From: Pseudomonadota bacterium
Lineage (GTDB): Bacteria; Pseudomonadota; Gammaproteobacteria; Xanthomonadales; Xanthomonadaceae
Direction of reading: 5' to 3'
Length of the DNA stretch: 14,856 bases
Assembly: GCA_023430045.1 (NCBI GenBank)
Contig: JAEZCF010000090.1
Coordinates: 1-14,856, forward strand
This document shows, in pieces, positions 13,117 to 14,856 of the stretch. The position numbers and the translations under genes are program-made. Each line of letters starts with the position of its first letter. Positions within the stretch are counted from its first letter, which is position 1. The notes beneath the pieces are model-generated. The model was given only the letters and a program-made list of their open reading frames with translations, ran no database searches and was not told the DNA's origin.

Positions 13117-14712
13117 ATGCCCATGAAACTGCCTGCGACCTGCTTCTGCCTGCTGCTTGCCAGCGTGCCCGCATGGGCCGACACGGTGACGGTCACCGGC
13201 CGCGTCTACCAGGAGCGCGACAACCGGCCTGGACGCGGTGCCACCGATCCCGGCATGGGCGGTGTGCAGGTATCCAACGGACGCACGATCGTGCGTACTG
13301 CCGGCGACGGCAGCTACCGGCTGCAGGTGCAGGACGGCGACACGGTGTTCGTGATCAAGCCGGAGGGATATAGCCTGCCTGCAGCGACGGATGGGCTGCC
13401 CGCGTTCTGGAGGCATTACGCCCCGCAGGGGTCGCCGACGTTGAAGTACCAGAGCATCGCGCCCACCACGGTGCCCGCCAACGCCTACGATTTCGCACTG
13501 CTGCCGGATCGCCGCACGACCCGCAAGGGGTTCCAGATGCTGGTGTTCACCGATTCGCAGACGGCGACGCTGCGTGACATCGGGTACTACGCCGATGCCA
13601 TCGTCCAGCCGCTGAAGGGCCGGACCAAGGCACGCCTGGGCACGACGCTGGGCGATATCGTGAACGATGATCTGTCGCTGTACCCGGCCATCAACAAGGT
13701 GACCACACAGCTCGGCGTGCCCTGGTTCCATGTGCCGGGTAACCATGACCTGGATGTCGACGCCAGCGGCGATGCGCATTCGCTGGACAGTTGGCGTGCC
13801 GTGTACGGGCCGGATACCTATGCGGTGGAGGAGGGCGGCGCGAGTTTCGTGTTCCTTGATGACGTGGTGTACCAGCCGGATGCGCGTCCGAAATACATTG
13901 GTGGCCTGCGCGCGGATCAGTTCGCGTTCCTGGAGCAGTACCTGAAGGGCCTGCGCCGCGATCGGCTGCTGGTGCTGGGTATGCACATTCCGTTGTTCGA
14001 TGCAGCGCCGGACCGCGAGACCTTCCGCCATGCCGATCGCCAGCGCCTGTTCGCGCTGCTGAAGGATTTCAGCAATGTGCTGGTGCTCAGTGGGCACAGC
14101 CATACCCAGCAGCACTATCATCATGCCGCGGCGGACGGCTGGCAGGGCGAAAGGCCGCTGCACGAATACAACGTCGGCGCCAACTGCGGTGCGTTCTGGT
14201 CCGGAGTGAAGGACGACAAGGGCGTGCCTGACAGCATGATGAGCGACGGTACGCCAAAGGGTTACGCCCTGCTGGACGTCGCGGCCAACGGCAGCTACCA
14301 GCTGCAGTATCGGGTGGCCGGGGCGCCGGCCAGCGAGCAGATCGGCCTGCATGCACCCAGGGTGCTGCGGAAGGGCGCTTATCCGGCGTGGGGCGTGTAT
14401 GCCAACGTCTACATGGGCGAGGACGCCACCCGGGTGGAGTATCGCGTGGATGGCGCCGCATGGCAGCCGATGAAGCAGGTACGCCAGGCCGATCCACGGC
14501 TGCTGGTGGAGAACGTGGCCGACGATCTGGCGCAGACGCTGCGGGGGTATGACCGTTCGCCGGAGGCGACGGCGTCATCCCATCTGTGGCGTGGCGCGCT
14601 GCCGACCGATCTGTCCGCAGGCGAGCACAAGGTGGAGGTGCGTGCCACCCAGCCTGATGGCGCGGTGTTCACTGCCAGCACGCGTTACACACTGCAGAAC
14701 GCGGAGCCATGA
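13117..14712 (+). CDS. Secreted calcineurin-like metallophosphoesterase, three-domain type
   Basis: The 531-residue protein begins with a signal peptide (cleavage expected after PAWA, residue 21), so it acts in the periplasm or outside. Residues about 22-85 form a beta-sandwich like the N-terminal domain of such enzymes. The catalytic core (about 138-355) holds the two-metal motifs D146-S-Q148, G179-D180 with N183, GNHD (208-211), H290 in GMHIP, and H327 and H329 in GHSH. A C-terminal beta domain (about 410-530) resembles the MetallophosC domain. The first motif is D-S-Q rather than the common D-x-H, a variant seen in Icc-like relatives. Substrates may be phosphodiesters or phosphomonoesters, but cannot be told. 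ATG 13123 is an equally possible start, two codons later; neither has a good Shine-Dalgarno. It is separated from hisIE by a repeat and is probably its own unit. Confidence 0.88.
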   Translation: MPMKLPATCFCLLLASVPAWADTVTVTGRVYQERDNRPGRGATDPGMGGVQVSNGRTIVRTAGDGSYRLQVQDGDTVFVIKPEGYSLPAATDGLPAFWRHYAPQGSPTLKYQSIAPTTVPANAYDFALLPDRRTTRKGFQMLVFTDSQTATLRDIGYYADAIVQPLKGRTKARLGTTLGDIVNDDLSLYPAINKVTTQLGVPWFHVPGNHDLDVDASGDAHSLDSWRAVYGPDTYAVEEGGASFVFLDDVVYQPDARPKYIGGLRADQFAFLEQYLKGLRRDRLLVLGMHIPLFDAAPDRETFRHADRQRLFALLKDFSNVLVLSGHSHTQQHYHHAAADGWQGERPLHEYNVGANCGAFWSGVKDDKGVPDSMMSDGTPKGYALLDVAANGSYQLQYRVAGAPASEQIGLHAPRVLRKGAYPAWGVYANVYMGEDATRVEYRVDGAAWQPMKQVRQADPRLLVENVADDLAQTLRGYDRSPEATASSHLWRGALPTDLSAGEHKVEVRATQPDGAVFTASTRYTLQNAEP

Positions 14713-14731
14713 GCCTGCGCGCGGCAACGCG

Positions 14732-14796
14732 GTAGAGCCGAGCCATGGTCGGCTGGATATTTAGATGGCAGGAAGCCGACCATGGGTCGGCTCTAC
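14732..14796 (+). repeat. GTAG-type (SMAG/REP) repeat pair after the phosphoesterase gene
   Basis: GTAG at 14732 is followed by AGCCGAGCCATGGTCGGCT (one mismatch in the stem), an AT-rich spacer, then AGCCGACCATGGGTCGGCT and CTAC ending at 14796. The arms are nearly identical to those at 12994-13065. It begins 19 bases after the stop codon, again at the 3' end of a gene. Confidence 0.88.
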
Positions 14797-14814
14797 CAGG
14801 TCCCGCCCGAGGGT

Positions 14815-14850
14815 AGTGGGGGGGCCGCGGGCGCCCCCCCCCCCACCCAG
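14815..14850. repeat. G7/C11 homopolymer hairpin at the window end
   Basis: Beginning at GTAG (14813-14816), a run of seven G is followed by CCGCGGGCG and a run of eleven C, which can fold into a long G-C stem. No other homopolymer of this length occurs in the window. The flanks (GTAGTG before, ACCCAGCACCCC after) resemble another GTAG-type repeat whose arms have been replaced by single-base runs. It may be real or a sequencing or assembly artefact at a contig end. Confidence 0.5.
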
Positions 14851-14856
14851 CACCCC

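Noticed and set aside
12766..14352. A 528-codon minus-strand frame opposite the phosphoesterase gene and hisIE.
   Set aside because: There is no signal peptide or domain, and it crosses a GTAG repeat pair. The plus strand has a full metallophosphoesterase.

Overview
This is a GC-rich bacterial chromosome segment, most likely from Stenotrophomonas (S. maltophilia group) or a close Xanthomonadaceae relative. Two things point there, both from remembered knowledge rather than a search. One is the intergenic GTAG-headed inverted repeats (SMAG/REP type). The other is a compact his operon opened by a small TrpR-like gene and containing fused hisB and hisIE. Most of the window is ordinary chromosomal metabolism; I see no phage, integrase, CRISPR array or insertion sequence.

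Layout: (1) 1-807: a GTAG repeat pair followed by a minus-strand FNR-type regulator with a candidate [4Fe-4S] cysteine set. (2) 808-1248: 441 bases with no convincing gene, holding a hairpin and short repeats. (3) 1249-1692: a small secreted NTF2-like protein of unknown function with codon use unlike its neighbours. (4) 1756-3768: a divergent pair, an FAD-dependent aromatic-type monooxygenase (minus) and a MarR-family regulator (plus), around a 48-base gap that contains a 33-base near-perfect dyad carrying both Shine-Dalgarno sequences. (5) 3895-5292: hisS, histidyl-tRNA synthetase, followed by two tandem copies of a GTAG repeat pair. (6) 5462-12997: the histidine operon: promoter with overlapping operator, TrpR/YerC-like regulator, then hisG-hisD-hisC-hisB-hisH-hisA-hisF-hisIE. 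Apart from the regulator-hisG and hisH-hisA junctions, each downstream start codon overlaps the previous stop codon or gene. (7) 13117-14712: a secreted three-domain calcineurin-like phosphoesterase, then another GTAG repeat pair and a strange G/C homopolymer hairpin at the window end.

How it works together: the eight his genes encode all enzymes from PRPP and ATP to histidine (HisG, HisIE, HisA, HisH/HisF, HisB, HisC, HisD), with the histidinol-phosphate phosphatase supplied by the N-terminal half of HisB. No histidine-rich leader peptide or attenuator is visible. Instead a 9+9 base inverted repeat overlaps the probable -10 box, just ahead of the TrpR-like gene, so the simplest reading is autoregulated repression by that protein. 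The MarR/monooxygenase pair looks like an independent substrate-inducible unit. GTAG repeat pairs sit just 3' of four transcription units and are absent inside the his operon. At the end of hisIE the repeat's own TAG is the stop codon.

The points most worth a second look are the loss of all four zinc ligands in the HisB phosphatase domain, the his operator, the MarR-region dyad, a 14-base duplication at the hisH-hisA junction that creates a five-codon mini-ORF, and the FnrL-like cysteine spacing of the FNR homologue.
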